Part shown: positions 5,448-5,459 of the stretch, one piece after another | Numbering within the stretch: the first letter of the stretch is position 1 | How the letters are laid out: every line of letters starts with the position of its first letter | Assembly: GCA_003453735.1 (NCBI GenBank) | Contig: DMNE01000164.1 | Location: 2,952 to 8,410 of the forward strand | Reading direction: 5' to 3' | DNA length: 5,459 nucleotides | Source: Nitrospiraceae bacterium | GTDB lineage: Bacteria; Nitrospirota; Thermodesulfovibrionia; Thermodesulfovibrionales; UBA9159 | Translations under genes and position numbers: made by a program | Notes under the pieces: model-generated | What the model saw: only the letters and a program-made list of their open reading frames with translations | Told to the model about the DNA's origin: nothing | Databases searched by the model: none

Positions 5448-5459
5448 GATGAATTCTGC

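Overview
This window reads as an accessory module built around one large exported RHS/YD-repeat protein. A small lipoprotein-like gene (45-314) overlaps the start of the RHS gene (311-4018) by an ATGA junction. A five-helix inner-membrane protein (4134-4748) follows 115 bases later. After a 450-base stretch with no convincing gene comes a second small membrane protein (5199-5447). All genes lie on the + strand. The organism is probably a diderm (Gram-negative) bacterium, since there is a lipobox-like signal peptide, a Sec signal peptide and Shine-Dalgarno sites. The RHS core, with an internal Cys-x-x-Cys insertion inside the YD repeats, recalls RHS proteins of Geobacter-like Desulfobacterota. 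That placement is from memory and weak.

The RHS protein has the usual plan of an RHS polymorphic protein: signal peptide, Cys-rich N-terminal region, DUF6531-like entry segment, about 35 YD repeats (many in an exact 21-residue register), the closing RHS core signature ending in Asp-Pro-Thr-Gly, and then an unrelated C-terminal tail. The tail is the most unusual part. It is 105 residues with 15 cysteines, including two separate Cys-x3-Cys-x3-Cys-x3-Cys ladders on either side of a hydrophobic segment, then a Gly/Ser linker and a last two-Cys loop. Base composition falls from about 50% GC in the core to about 32% in the tail and stays low in the downstream membrane gene. This is the pattern expected when a tail and its partner gene are exchanged as one cassette.

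My working hypothesis is a secreted RHS effector carrying a disulfide-rich, possibly membrane-active or bacteriocin-like tail, with the 4134-4748 membrane protein as candidate immunity. The 5199-5447 product may be a short relative of that protein: similar loop motif, similar helix order, about 25% identity by eye. The sequence shows the architecture and the composition break. The toxin and immunity roles are inference.

Between the two membrane genes, a GC-rich island (about 62% GC at 4921-4980) holds a strong 14-bp imperfect inverted repeat. It stands out from its AT-rich surroundings and may be an interspersed repeat.
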